DNA of 64,000 nt, taken from assembly GCF_027942865.1 (NCBI RefSeq), contig NC_134515.1, positions 28,820,449 through 28,884,448 on the forward strand, read 5' to 3'. This document shows positions 1-10,949 of the stretch, one piece after another. Below the pieces are notes generated by a model. That model worked only from the letters and a program-made list of their open reading frames with translations, was not told the origin of the DNA and did not search any database. The translations under genes and the position numbers were made by a program. How positions within the stretch are numbered: position 1 is the stretch's first letter; each line of letters starts with the position of its first letter. Source of the DNA: Odontesthes bonariensis (Eukaryota > Chordata > Actinopteri > Atheriniformes > Atherinopsidae).

Positions 1-450
1 GATTGCTTCACTGTTGTGTCTCCAGTCCAGTCTGTTGTCCACATGAACACCAAGGTATTTATATTCCTCAACCACCTCCACTTCTTCTCCCATGATGGAA
101 ACAGGGTTTGATCTGACCCTGTTTCTCCTGAAATCTACAATCATCTCCTTTGTTTTGTTAACATTCAAGATGAGATGATTGTTCCCACACCATGCCACAA
201 AGTGGTCCACCAGCTCTCTGTACTCAGCTTCTTGTCCATCTCTGATACACCCGACTACTGCAGAGTCATCTGAATATTTCTGTAGATGACAGGAGTCTGA
301 CTTGTACTGGAAGTCTGAAGTGTACAGAGTGAAAAGGAATGGTGAGAGTACAGTCCCCTGTGGTGCTCCTGTGCTGCTGATCACCTGGTTAGACACACAA
401 TTCTTCAGTCTGACAAACTGTGGTCTGTTAGTCATTAATCCAGGTGATTG
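1..450 (-). mobile_element. non-LTR retrotransposon reverse-transcriptase fragment
   Basis: Read on the minus strand, the first ~450 bases give an open reading frame that enters from beyond the window edge. It contains reverse-transcriptase landmarks: GAPQGTVLSPFLFTLY, then a YSDDSAVVG catalytic-type box, then a stretch with KTKEMIVDF and a YLGVHVDN-like end. This is the palm and following region of a fish LINE of the CR1/L2/Rex1 kind. The clade is my inference. Only part of the polymerase is present and no endonuclease is visible, so it is a truncated copy or one cut by the window edge. Confidence 0.85.
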
Positions 451-2355
451 TTACACACACGCTCATTCACTCACTCGCATGCTTATACGCTACTGGGTCG
501 TCATGTGGTTTTAATCATCAGCATCTACAGTTCTGCTTTCATATTCTTGCTGCTGGTGTTGTTGCTGTTTGTGTTTTTTTTCATTTGTCTTCCTGCAGGT
601 GCTCCTGATGGTTCACCGCCTGGTTTCCCAACAGAGGCTGTGGGAGATTTTCTATCAAGTCTCTCAACAGATGCAGCAGCAGTCTGGTTTTGTCTGGTTT
701 TTCTTCCACATTCATTGTTGTTGTTGTTGGTTTTTCCTCTTTTGTACCTTTGTCTCCTTTCTCTTCTCTTTTCTTTGTTCTCTCCCTTTCTTTGTTCCCC
801 CTGTCAGGTTCGGCATTGATAAATCATTTCAACAGAAATAAATAAATATTAACGTAAGCATTAAGGGCAGCTATAGCCATACAGCTTCCTTTGTCAAAGA
901 AAATGAGTTTGGTAAAATACAGCATTCAGACCATCATTCTGCTTGCCATGATGCATGAGGACAGGGTTTAAAAAAAAAAAAATATATATATATATATATA
1001 TTTTTTTTTTAAATGCAGCATTGGTTGGAGAGTCCTTTTCAATATACCACTAAGATCCTTTAGGCTGGTTTGAGTCATAAATCCATCATAAAAAAGGCAG
1101 AAGGTTCCAAAATGCTGTTAAAAAGTTAATAAGGATGAACTTTAACAACTCCGGGAAGTGTATTCATACATATACACAGTGCTTACATTTCTAAAGTAAT
1201 GCACTTATTTGACCAAATGCAACGTCTTCCTGAAGGCGACTTTTCTTATCGTGAGACAAGGTATGACAAGGTAAAAGTTATCAGAAAACATCCCACCCCC
1301 TGAATTTTTTTCTTTTAAATTTATGTTTGTGGTTGGCAGTCTAAAACAAATACCCTGTTACTTAGTTGGCAAAAAAAAAGGCATTATAATAGCACTTTCA
1401 CTTCCATTTTTTTTTTGCAGTATACAGTATAATCTGTATCGTTCTGTTAGCCTTCACTTCTTCATGGAAACATGTAATTGCCGTTTCAATGACTCTGACA
1501 GCCAAAGTTCTTGAAAATGATCTTAATCAAAGAGATTCAGATCTTTGCTCTCAGATTTGTACTTATTGAAACATTTCTTCCTTGTTCTTACAACACTTGT
1601 AATTCTTCCTCCTCTGCCCACACCAAATGACTCTCACTTCATATTTGTAGATGTCATGCAATTAAGGTTACTTTATCCACTTTTGTCATATACCGCAGTA
1701 ACACCTAATCTTCTAAGGGTCAAAAAAATGTCTTAGGTCTGAGATTTCATGCTCTCATGTTAAAGTTTATCATCAAGATAAACTATGAGTGAGTTATCTA
1801 ATCATGAAACCCAAACAGTCTGCTATGCTGTTATCATCCATGATGATAGTATTGGAAGAAATTCCCTTTTTTGGTAAAAATCTGCAAATGTATGCACTCA
1901 TTCGCAGGCATTCATTCGTCAAGAACAAGTGCTTTCTTTATTGACACTTTGTTAGAGCAGCAATTCAAGCTTCTGAGTAGAGCAATTTAAATGTTCTTTC
2001 ATCTTTTCTACGTATATCATTAAAATTCCTGCATTTCTTTGTCTGACCTCTTGACCCAGCACATGATGAAACAAACAGAATCTTTACATGATCAACATTT
2101 GAACTCACACGTTATGTGTGCTCACACATTGACAACTAGAAAAATGACTGAGACATTCGTCTTGTAAAGAAAGAGAAAATGCAATACTGTCTTTCTCCCC
2201 ACTGTGATGGCCCTTGACTTTGGGAGGATGGGCCAGTATAGAGGTGGCCAAAGAAACAAAGCCTAACCTGACCCTGTGATCCCACTGTGGACTCACACTC
2301 ACAGCAGATGCCGTCATAAAGGTCTTCATAAGAAGGCCATCAGTTGTTTTCAGTA
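451..2355. other. intergenic, no gene seen
   Basis: No coding exon is recognisable here. The stretch holds a pyrimidine- and TTG-rich tract around 530-830, an A/T run with (TA)n around 970-1010 and otherwise AT-rich unique-looking sequence. The short open frames lack codon structure, splice sites and recognisable motifs. Confidence 0.6.
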
Positions 2356-2359
2356 TTAA

Positions 2360-3278
2360 AGGGGAACTCCGGGGCATTTGAAGCGTGTTTCCATTGCTAG
2401 AGGTTGTCAAATAATGCTAGTATGACACAGAGAGGTGCGTATCTGCGCTCCCTGTGTGGAGATCGCTCTGTCCGCACAGCATGTCATGCGAGGCTAATAC
2501 GTGGTGGCTAAGGGGCAAGCGCTAACCCTTCCACGTAAAACAACAACTTGCACACTGCAGAAACGTCACACCACTTTATAAACCATCCGACAATAAAGTC
2601 ACAAGCCTTACCATCAAAACCATATGCATGGTTCTCACATTACTGGCATGGGGACGTTACAAAACAACTTTATAAACAGCATGTCACTCACCGGCTTGTT
2701 GTAGGCTCGCGCATGTGAAAGCCCAGAAGAGTCGATGGAGGATAATCCCATATACAAAACAATTATATTCTCTAGAAAAACTGCGTTCAAATATTTAAAA
2801 CATTACAACAATACATGCCCAGTAATATTGTTGTAATGTTTTAAATACTTGAACGCAGTTTTTCTAGAGAAGATAATTGTTTTGTATATGGGATTATTCT
2901 TCATCGACTCTTTTGGGCTTTCACATGCGCGAGCCTACAACCAGCGGTGAGTTACATGCTGTTTATAAAGTTGTTTTGTAACGTCCCCATGCCAGTAATG
3001 TGAGAACCATGCATATGGTTTTGATGGTAAGGCTTGTGACTTTATTGTCGGATGGTTTATAAAGTGGTGTGACGTTTCTGCAGTGTGCAAGTTGTTGTTT
3101 TACGTGGAAGGGTTAGCGCTTGCCCCTTAGCCACCACGTATTAGCCTCGCATGACAGGCTGTGCGGACAGAGCGATCTCCACACAGGGAGCGCAGATACG
3201 CACCTCTCTGTGTCATACTAGCATTATTTGACAACCTCTAGCAATGGAAACACGCTTCAAATGCTCCGGAGTTCCCCT
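2360..3278. mobile_element. 919-bp near-perfect palindromic TTAA element (foldback/MITE)
   Basis: The two halves are inverted copies of each other over about 450 bases per arm, meeting near 2805-2840. The ends are AGGGGAACTCCGG and its complement CCGGAGTTCCCCT. TTAA lies directly outside each end (2356-2359 and 3279-3282), as expected from a TTAA target duplication of the piggyBac type. There is no transposase frame, so the element is non-autonomous. A shorter relative with the same ends lies at 57457-58000. Confidence 0.85.
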
Positions 3279-3862
3279 TTAAAACAATATTTCTCACCAT
3301 ATAAAAGCATTTTCATAGAAAGGGTTGTCCTTAGTATCAGTCCATAAATATGCTGTGATGCGGAAGTCAGCTGCCCTGAGGACACACTGTTATTAACGTT
3401 TGGCTGTGTATCTGACCATTCACTTACATTTATTTCAACATAAATTCAGACAAACACATTAACCCCACAACCTTCTCAGTAACACTAAGTACCATTATAT
3501 CCGTAGCACTTAAGAAGAAATGTTCTGACTCATTTCAAGGCGGATCTCAAAATGGACGATTGATAGTCATAGGCCACATCATTATATAACTTAACCCCAA
3601 GACCAAACACAGCATCCCTAAATTAAGACAGTAACAGCACAGTGTTTGCCAACATAATAAAAAAACAAATTGAGACAGGCTGTAAGTTGTAATTAAAAAC
3701 AGAATGCAATGATTTACACAACTCATAAACCAATATCTTATTCAGAATAGCACATAGAAAGCATAACAAATGTTGAAAGTGAGACATTTTAATGTTTTTT
3801 AAAAATACTAGCTCATCTTGACTTTGATATGTCTCAAAAAAGTTGGGATGAGGGCAACTAAT

Positions 3863-4741
3863 TAGGGATGTCCCGATCCGATCACATGATCGGAAATCGG
3901 GGTCGAACACGTGGTTTCAGACTCGATCGGAATCGGACGTTACATCCTGATCGGGGATCGGATATATATCTATATTTGTATATTTATTCTCATTATTTTT
4001 TTTATCAGATCTATAATATTTCAAAATAAATGGGGAAAAAATAAAAGCTTAGTATTTATTTACTGTTATGTGATGGAACAGAGTCAGACCGTGGCCGTTT
4101 CTCAATATGCGTACTTTTCTGTACTTGCGTACTCGTGTACTTCTGAAACCTCATCACTGAAGGACCAAGTACTGTTCCAATTCTTACAGCACGCATCCAG
4201 ACAAGTACGCTCCACATTCCCGGATGTGTGCTTGCTCCGCCCATTTTATCGAGTTTGCTTCTGTGGTGACTTGTGTAGACTTCAGACAGCTTGCTATCCC
4301 AGAAAGAACTGAACTGGCACGAGCGATGATGACGCTTCCGTTCCAAATGCACAATGAGCGTACTTGTGTGCTTGTGTGCTCAGACGTCCGTACTTCTGAC
4401 AAGTCCATACTTGTAAGCACACGAGTACGGACTTGCGTACTTGGGTATTGAGAAACGGCCAGTCTCAACTCCACACAGAAACAACGCATGCGGCATTACG
4501 TCACTTTGCTGCGTGCCGTAAAGCAAAGCAGAACACGGCAGCAGCTTGAAGCTGGGGGCGCAAATGTCTGCGGTGTGGAGGTATTCTTAAAAAATCAGGG
4601 ACATACTGGATCTATTTCTTCGCTGTTCTTCATTTTTTTAATGTACTGTAGAATTATCGGATCAGGACTCGGTATCGGCAGATACTCAAAATCAAATGAC
4701 TCGGACTCGGGGGATAAAAAAACCTGATCGGGACGTCCCTA
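3863..4741. mobile_element. non-autonomous hAT element with 8-bp target duplication
   Basis: The termini are inverted: TAGGGATGTCCCGATC at the left and GATCGGGACGTCCCTA at the right. The flanking octamers are CAACTAAT (3855-3862) and CAACAAAT (4742-4749), identical at 7 of 8 positions, which is the hAT target-site signature. The interior has repeated GATCGG motifs, no transposase, and a second inverted-repeat element at 4092-4461. Confidence 0.85.
4092..4461. mobile_element. foldback element nested inside the hAT copy
   Basis: The ends are GGCCGTTTCTCAATA at 4093 and TATTGAGAAACGGCC ending at 4460. The arms are rich in GTACTTG-like words that continue the inverted match inwards. No coding capacity is evident. 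Candidate 8-bp flanks agree at only about 5 of 8 positions, so the superfamily is not settled. Confidence 0.65.
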
Positions 4742-5349
4742 CAACAAATGGCTGAAAAAATACTTGGAAGAACATGTTACAACTGATTAGGTCAAATAAG
4801 CAACAGGCCAATAACATTACTGGGTATAAAAGGGGACCAAAGAGAGGTAGAGTCTCTCAAAGGTAAAGATAGGCAGTGGTTCAGCAATCTATAAAAAAAA
4901 CTGCTTCTTCAAAAATTTTAAACAAGTTCAGAATGTTTTTCAATGTAAACTTGTGAAAGTTTCAAATATTCCATCATATACAGTACATGTCATCAAAAGA
5001 TTAAAAGAATTTGGAAAGATTTCAGCACAAGAAATACAGCTGAAAATCAACATTAGATGCTTGTGATCTTTAGGCATTAGGGCCACATTGCATTTAAAAA
5101 TGCAAGCTGGCAAACTGTGTCTGTGAACATGGTTTGCCATAAGAACCAAAAATGAAGGTTAAATCTCAATCATGCAAAGTAGAAGGCCCAGTCCCAACTT
5201 TCCGGATATGTTGCTACCATCAAACTCAAGCTGAGACAATATTTTTCATGAAATAGTAAAATGTCACTTTCATAGTTTGAAATGTTTACTGTTTTCTATT
5301 CTAACTTGAATATTGGTGTATGAGATTCACTGTTTGCAATTGAATTGAA

Positions 5350-6460
5350 CTGGCCCTGCAATGGACTGGTGACCTGTGCAAGGTGTACCTTGATTTTCTC
5401 ACCCAGTGGAAGCTGGGATAGGCTCCAGTCTCTTGCAACCCTGAATTTGATCAATCGGGTAGAGAAAATGGATCTATGGGTAAATTGAACTGCATTATAC
5501 TTTATCTCTGTAAAAAAAAAGTCAGTGTGTGGAGATATTGCTGTGGGACCGAAAGACTTCCTGTCCCAGGACGTTGAACTCCAGGGTGGGAGAGGTTACT
5601 TATATGTTATCAATCTTTTAGATGTGAACTTACATGTGACAGATACTTTTTGGTTCTTAGGCTCTTAGGTTTATGGTGTAAGCGCTCATTGTGACCATAC
5701 TCACATTACGTCCTTATCCTTTGTATCTTTTTGGTACTTCAAGACATCCCTTGATTTAGTGAGGATTGCTTTTATGAACACTCCTGGAATGATGCAATAC
5801 TTCAGAGAACTAAGGTGTTACATGTTGAAAAATAACAAGGATTTGAACTTGCTCTAGATCTCATCCATCCATTTTCTATAACCGCTGAATCCGTCGGTTG
5901 GGTCTCGGGGGGGCTAGAGCCTATCCCAGCGGTCATCGGGCAAAAAGCGGGGTACACCATGGACAGGCAGCCAGTCCATCACAGGGCCACACAGAGACAA
6001 ACAAGACAAAAAAAACACACACACGCTCACACTCACTCCTAAGGACAATTTTAGAGACACCAATTAACCTAACATGCATGTTTTTGGACAGTTGGAGGAA
6101 GCAGGAGTACCCGGAGAGAACTCTGTGTGGCCCTGTTATGGACTGGCGACCTGTCCCGGGTGTACCCTGCCTCGGCTGGGATAGGCTCCAGGCCCCCGTA
6201 ACCCTATAGTTGGATTAAGCGGGTATAGAAAATGGGTGGTGGTGAGTACCACTGCCTCCCAGCACGAGTTTTCCTAGTTTGATTTTCGGCTGGGGCCCTT
6301 CTGTGTGTATGTTCATTTCCCTGTGGAGACCCTAGTGAGTGTGAGAATGCATGGTTGTTTGTCTCATTTATTTCTGTGTGGCCCTGCGATGCTCTGGCGA
6401 CCTGTCCAGGGTGTACCCCGCCTCCAGCCCCCAACCATAAATGGATAGAAAATGGATGGA
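5350..6460. repeat. cluster of copies of one short interspersed repeat
   Basis: At least four pieces of the same fish repeat lie here: 5350-5485, 5868-6120 (opposite orientation), 6121-6240 and 6365-6455. They share the words GGCGACCTGTCC, GCTGGGATAGGCTCCAG and a tail like GAAAATGGATGG. The same family recurs at 31918-31995 and around 57130-57450. The copies at 6190-6245 and 31960-31995 contain the uninterrupted GGATTAA...GGGTA site that is split by a TTAA element at 57.5 kb. Confidence 0.75.
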
Positions 6461-7323
6461 TTTATAAACTGTGGAATGGTCTTAAATATGTTTTACAACC
6501 GACGCTGTAGAAAATTTTGAATGATTACAGAAAATGGTCTAGCAGGAGGCATCACAGGAAAAAGGAAACAGCATCACATTTGAGGTAGCCAGCACCATGA
6601 TAAGATAAAATGGTGCTAGCTTATATTTTGCATATCTGGTTTACCAGTTTGCTAACTAATGTATTATACATTTTGATTTAATAGTGGCTGGTTAAAATTT
6701 AACCAAAGATCAAATATGTCTGTCTCATTATATCATAAAAACTTACTTGACTTTATGTAGTCCTTGGGATCGAATGTGTAGCTTTACCAGTTCAGAATTC
6801 TAGTAATCATCTGTGCATCATGTGATGGATGAATGCACAGTGCATGTAGGTGATGTATGTGGTCTGCTATGTGTCTGTGACTGAGGATGAGCATAGATTC
6901 TCAATTCTGATTGTGTAAGCCAGGATTACGCCACAGTATACTTTTACCAACTATATTTAAATCCCAACCTTAAATTTTGAAAATTTCCACTTTACTCCTA
7001 TTAATACAATGGAAGGTTTCGAACTTTGAAAATTCCCGGAATTTAGAAACCCAAAATAACATGCATACTATCCCAGAATTCTGGTCAGGTGTCACATATT
7101 TTGGGCTGGTTTATTCCTTTCCTGTTCTGAGTAGCCTTGACACCAAGTAAAATAATGACGTTTTTCGCAGGCTTTTTTACCCTCTTTTTTTTTTACGGAA
7201 AATTGATATTGTATAGATTATATTCATAACCATGTTTCTATGCATTTTTCCCCATTTTCTGAATTCAATTTACAAATACAATTGATTTTGCAATAACCTA
7301 GCTACCAATCGGTGCCATATGTT

Positions 7324-7407
7324 CAGGGCTCTCAAGTTTTCAAGTTTGCTTGGAGTGAGATTCGGGCGGGGCAGGGGCCGGGCCGTGTGCGCGGCGGGGT
7401 TTCTTTC

Positions 7408-7439
<32 letters not shown>

Positions 7440-8442
7440 GGGGGCTGGTCCCTTGCAGTATCCCATCGCCATAAACTAGCTACTTAAAGAACAAAGAAAT
7501 TGTTTGTATTTATACCAAAATCACAAATCTTCACTTTTACACTAAATTCTGCTATATTTGAAAATAAATTGTTTTAGGTAGGCCTATGCAAAGTCTTAAC
7601 AAAATAAAAAAAAAATGTATGTCTTGTTGTAAGTGTTTATGGCAGATTTTGATGCTTGATGACTGATATTGGGGGCTCCCATTTAAAGCACAGCCATTTC
7701 CCCAGTCATGATGGATGACAGAGTTCCATTCAGAAACAAAGTGTTCCTGGTCTTGGTTTTATTGAGCCCCACCATGGAAAAAACCCTCTCTGCATCAGCA
7801 TTTCAGTGCGGCAGAACTAATACCAGTTTGGCAATTGTAGATAGCCTTGGGAATCTGCTCATACCAGTCACCTTTGAAAAAAATTAACCATGGAAGCCTA
7901 ATTACACTCCAACATATTTTTCATTTTTCATTAAGTTGCTCATGTCAAAGGGTGTGTACTGAATATTTAGGTCTACTACTCCAACGAACACTTTAATCTT
8001 TTAAAGAAAGTAGGAAAACTATAGTAACTAATAAAAGATTCAAATAAATGAAGATATGACCTGCTGATGATCCTGACGGTTCTCTTCCACCTCCAGCTCG
8101 TCTACAACGAGCTTCAGCTGCAAGCACGGGTGCTTGCAGCTGAAAGCTATTTCAGACCTCACCCGGCAACAAGAAATTCTCTTTTCTGATTGGCTGAGAA
8201 ATTCTATTTTGTGATTTGCCGATGGGTTGCTAAATCAAGACAGCTTTACAGAGCTATAGTTCTGAGCTGTAAGAGCGCACAGTAACCTGCCATTGACTCG
8301 TTTATAGTATAGGCCATTAGAATTTCTGTGCGACGAAGTTGATCATTTCTCAGCGTGAGAAATGGCATGTGTGGCGTGTGAGCGTGTGAACTTGTTGAAA
8401 TGCGTGTGTGTCACGCTCAATGCGTGAGACTTGAGAGCCCTG
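7324..8442 (-). mobile_element. hAT element with a transposase C-terminal remnant
   Basis: The ends are CAGGGCTCTCAAG at 7324 and CTTGAGAGCCCTG ending at 8442, forming a terminal inverted repeat. On the minus strand, about 7685-7815 reads NADAERVFSMVGLNKTKTRN and continues to a stop, which is the C-terminal dimerisation signature of hAT transposases. The rest of the transposase is lost. A run of about 26 G lies at 7419-7444. Flanking octamers do not match, so the target duplication has decayed. Confidence 0.75.
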
Positions 8443-9559
8443 TTAATAATATTATTATAATATATTAGATAAAGTTAATCCTACACCGAGACTGATAAAC
8501 CATCATATAAAATTCACGATAAGAGTCGTTTAACATTTGTATCTTCTGCCACTTTTATAACTCCCCATAACGTCCGTTCCTTTGGTCAAGATAGTGTAAT
8601 GGTCGCTGTTACAAAATGGCCACCTTAGATGCATTGCTTTCACACGGCAGGCATTTTGGGCTGCCAAGACCAGAACAACGCTGTCTTTAGTGGTAGGAAG
8701 GATGCCATATATGGGGGAAAAAAACTACAAGGCCCAATTGGCTATTTTTTTAGTAATTTTTTTTTGGGTTAGCAAACTTTAACTTCGCTTTAGAGACGTT
8801 GTTTTACGTGGTCGTTGTTGCTATTAGTGGCCCGTGCACCTTTTGAACGGCTGTTAGGCCATTATGACACTGTTACAACTGGATGTATAATGTTTGCAGG
8901 AAACATGACCGATAAGAAATTCAATTTACCTGGTCGTTGGTTATTGCGACACAACTTCTATTTTTTTCTGGTTTGTGAGAGTCGTGCCTTAAGAAACACG
9001 AGATGCGAGTTGAAATGTCCTTTACATTATTTTAGCTAGCTTTAAAATATTAGCAAACACAGACGTTGTCAGGTTAACTGACTTTTTAAAGTTTGGCCAT
9101 TGGTGAAAAATATTCCTTTAAGTGTAGTACTATAATTGCATATTTTAAATAACTATAACGTGCCAAAGTTACAGAATATTTCAGCTACAATGGTTGGGCT
9201 TAATGAGGAGCGTCGACACGTCAAATAAGTTATACTTAATGCTAACTATGCTTTCTGCACTTTTTATTGATCAACGTTTTTAGGGAGTGTGGTGGTGCCT
9301 TAGTGGGGGTGTTAAATTGTGGGTCCATTGTGGTATAGAGTGTCCAGTGTGTGTCCTGAATTAAATTAACTAATATGCCTAAATACAGCCATCGGACAAC
9401 AGGCGATATTTGTTGTGTCGACAACACGCCACCATATTTATCCAAAACCTGAGCAGCCAGTTTTTTATACGGATGGGGGTTCCGCAAGCAAGTTTCGTGG
9501 ATAGCATCTTACTATGGGACAGCCTCCAGTGTCGATCATCCAATGAATCGTGCCTAGGT
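8443..9559. other. intergenic stretch upstream of the methyltransferase gene
   Basis: AT-rich sequence without recognisable coding exons. The short frames lack family motifs or splice signals. It may contain the distal promoter of the downstream gene, but no TATA box or clear CpG island stands out. Confidence 0.4.
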
Positions 9560-9652
9560 TGTATGGACGTCACAAGGGCCGGTAGAAGAACGTGCAGTAA
9601 CGCTGAGCTGAGAGAAGGGAAAGCAGTCTGTTCCTCCAGGGAAACGGCCGTG
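9560..9652 (+). other. candidate 5'-untranslated first exon of the dnmt3b-like gene
   Basis: A GC-richer, purine-rich stretch ends at 9652 in a strong donor (GTG then gtaagt). The first coding exon of the methyltransferase begins after an acceptor (cctcag) at 10937, so an upstream non-coding leader exon is required. This donor is the best candidate I see. The left limit is arbitrary. RNA evidence would decide. Confidence 0.35.
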
Positions 9653-10949
9653 GTAAGTCACCCATCTTCTAGCTGTTGTATATATATATATATACACACA
9701 AAATAAGCTGCTTCAGATCAGTTCGAACCGTTGCTTGTGAGGGTAGTTTGAAGGTGATACACTCGGGTTTGGGTTAATGCAGTTTTCATTGTCTTGATTT
9801 ATTGTGATTCCAGCCGTCTGTGGTTCACAACACAAAGACCAGCTCATACAAACATACGGAAACACCAGTAGTTAGATCCGGGACAGATTAGATATCCTGA
9901 AAATAATTTAAATTGGCAATTCTGTTAGCTTCTCAATATCAGTAACTGAAATAACACACGTGTACGCTTTGTCACTAGTTATTAGTCTATACATTATAAC
10001 GTGGGATTGTAATATGCTTTTAGAAGCATGTGTAATGTTACAACAAATATCTCTTCCCTTTATTCGCTGCACCGTGCATCCATAGAATGGCCAAAGGAAC
10101 ACAAGTGAAACTGAACAAAAGTCTGCACACAATGGAAATGAAATGCCGGTCGGCGTGATTATCACTGTACCACTTTGGATGCTCAATATTTGCTTTCTCT
10201 TGTGTAAAGTAATATGATCTTATTCTAAAGATCCTATTTTAAAGCTCAGGTTTCCTTGTCGGAGAAAGTTGTATGCATTGGAGAAGTTCGCGGCAAAATA
10301 CAGACAACGCGAGATTTCACACTCGTTTTCTATACATTGGGGAGGGGGAGGAGTAATAGTAGCGACAGCATGGCTAAAGTGTCCCGCTGCGCTCAGCTTC
10401 AGCTCATTTCAGTTTATTATGTACGCAAGACACAGGATAGTCCGATGAAACCAAAACCACAAACGGGAAGGGTTTGAATTTGATATGTAAATCTCAGCCC
10501 TTATCTTCCGCAGTCAGTCAGACAAATAAGGATTAGGCAACCCCCCCAATGGCCTGGTCTCACCCACATACCCCACCCCCTTAAAAATCCAGGAGGTAAA
10601 TACTAGCATTTGCAACACTGATATATGTGTTTTGTTACACAGTATGGAAGTTAACTTTTGAGAGATCAGGTTAAACAGTATAAAACATACAAATCTAACG
10701 TCAGATCATTTTATTTTAGTAGAGCAGAAATAATTATGCTGTAAAGAGTTGAAGAGCCAATAAAACTATTCCTTGTCCTACACCGGTTCAAATGGTTAAA
10801 AAAAAAAAAAAGACTGACCGCTCCAAAGAATGGATTCACAGAGTGGAATAAAGCCTGGAGGATGATGTATACCAACTTTTACCTGATCATTTATTCTTAG
10901 CATGTAATTTATACTTGTGGAATTCTTTCATTCCTCAGTGAGCTGCATA

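Larger units (their letters stand above)
3655..5340 (+). mobile_element. internally deleted Tc1-like element, interrupted by an hAT insertion
   Basis: The outer segments (3655-3862 and 4742-5340) are two ends of one Tc1/mariner-type fish repeat. The left end near 3755-3790 is an inverted match to the right end near 5250-5300. The text after the insertion resembles the 5' part of a Tc1-like transposase region, then jumps to the 3' end near 5190, so most of the transposase has been deleted. The element is split by the hAT copy at 3863-4741. Exact outer limits are uncertain by tens of bases. Confidence 0.7.

Noticed and set aside
4056-4489. Overlapping open frames on both strands around 4.1-4.5 kb
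   Set aside because: They arise from the inverted-repeat foldback nested in the hAT copy; repeated GTACTTG words give artificial open frames.
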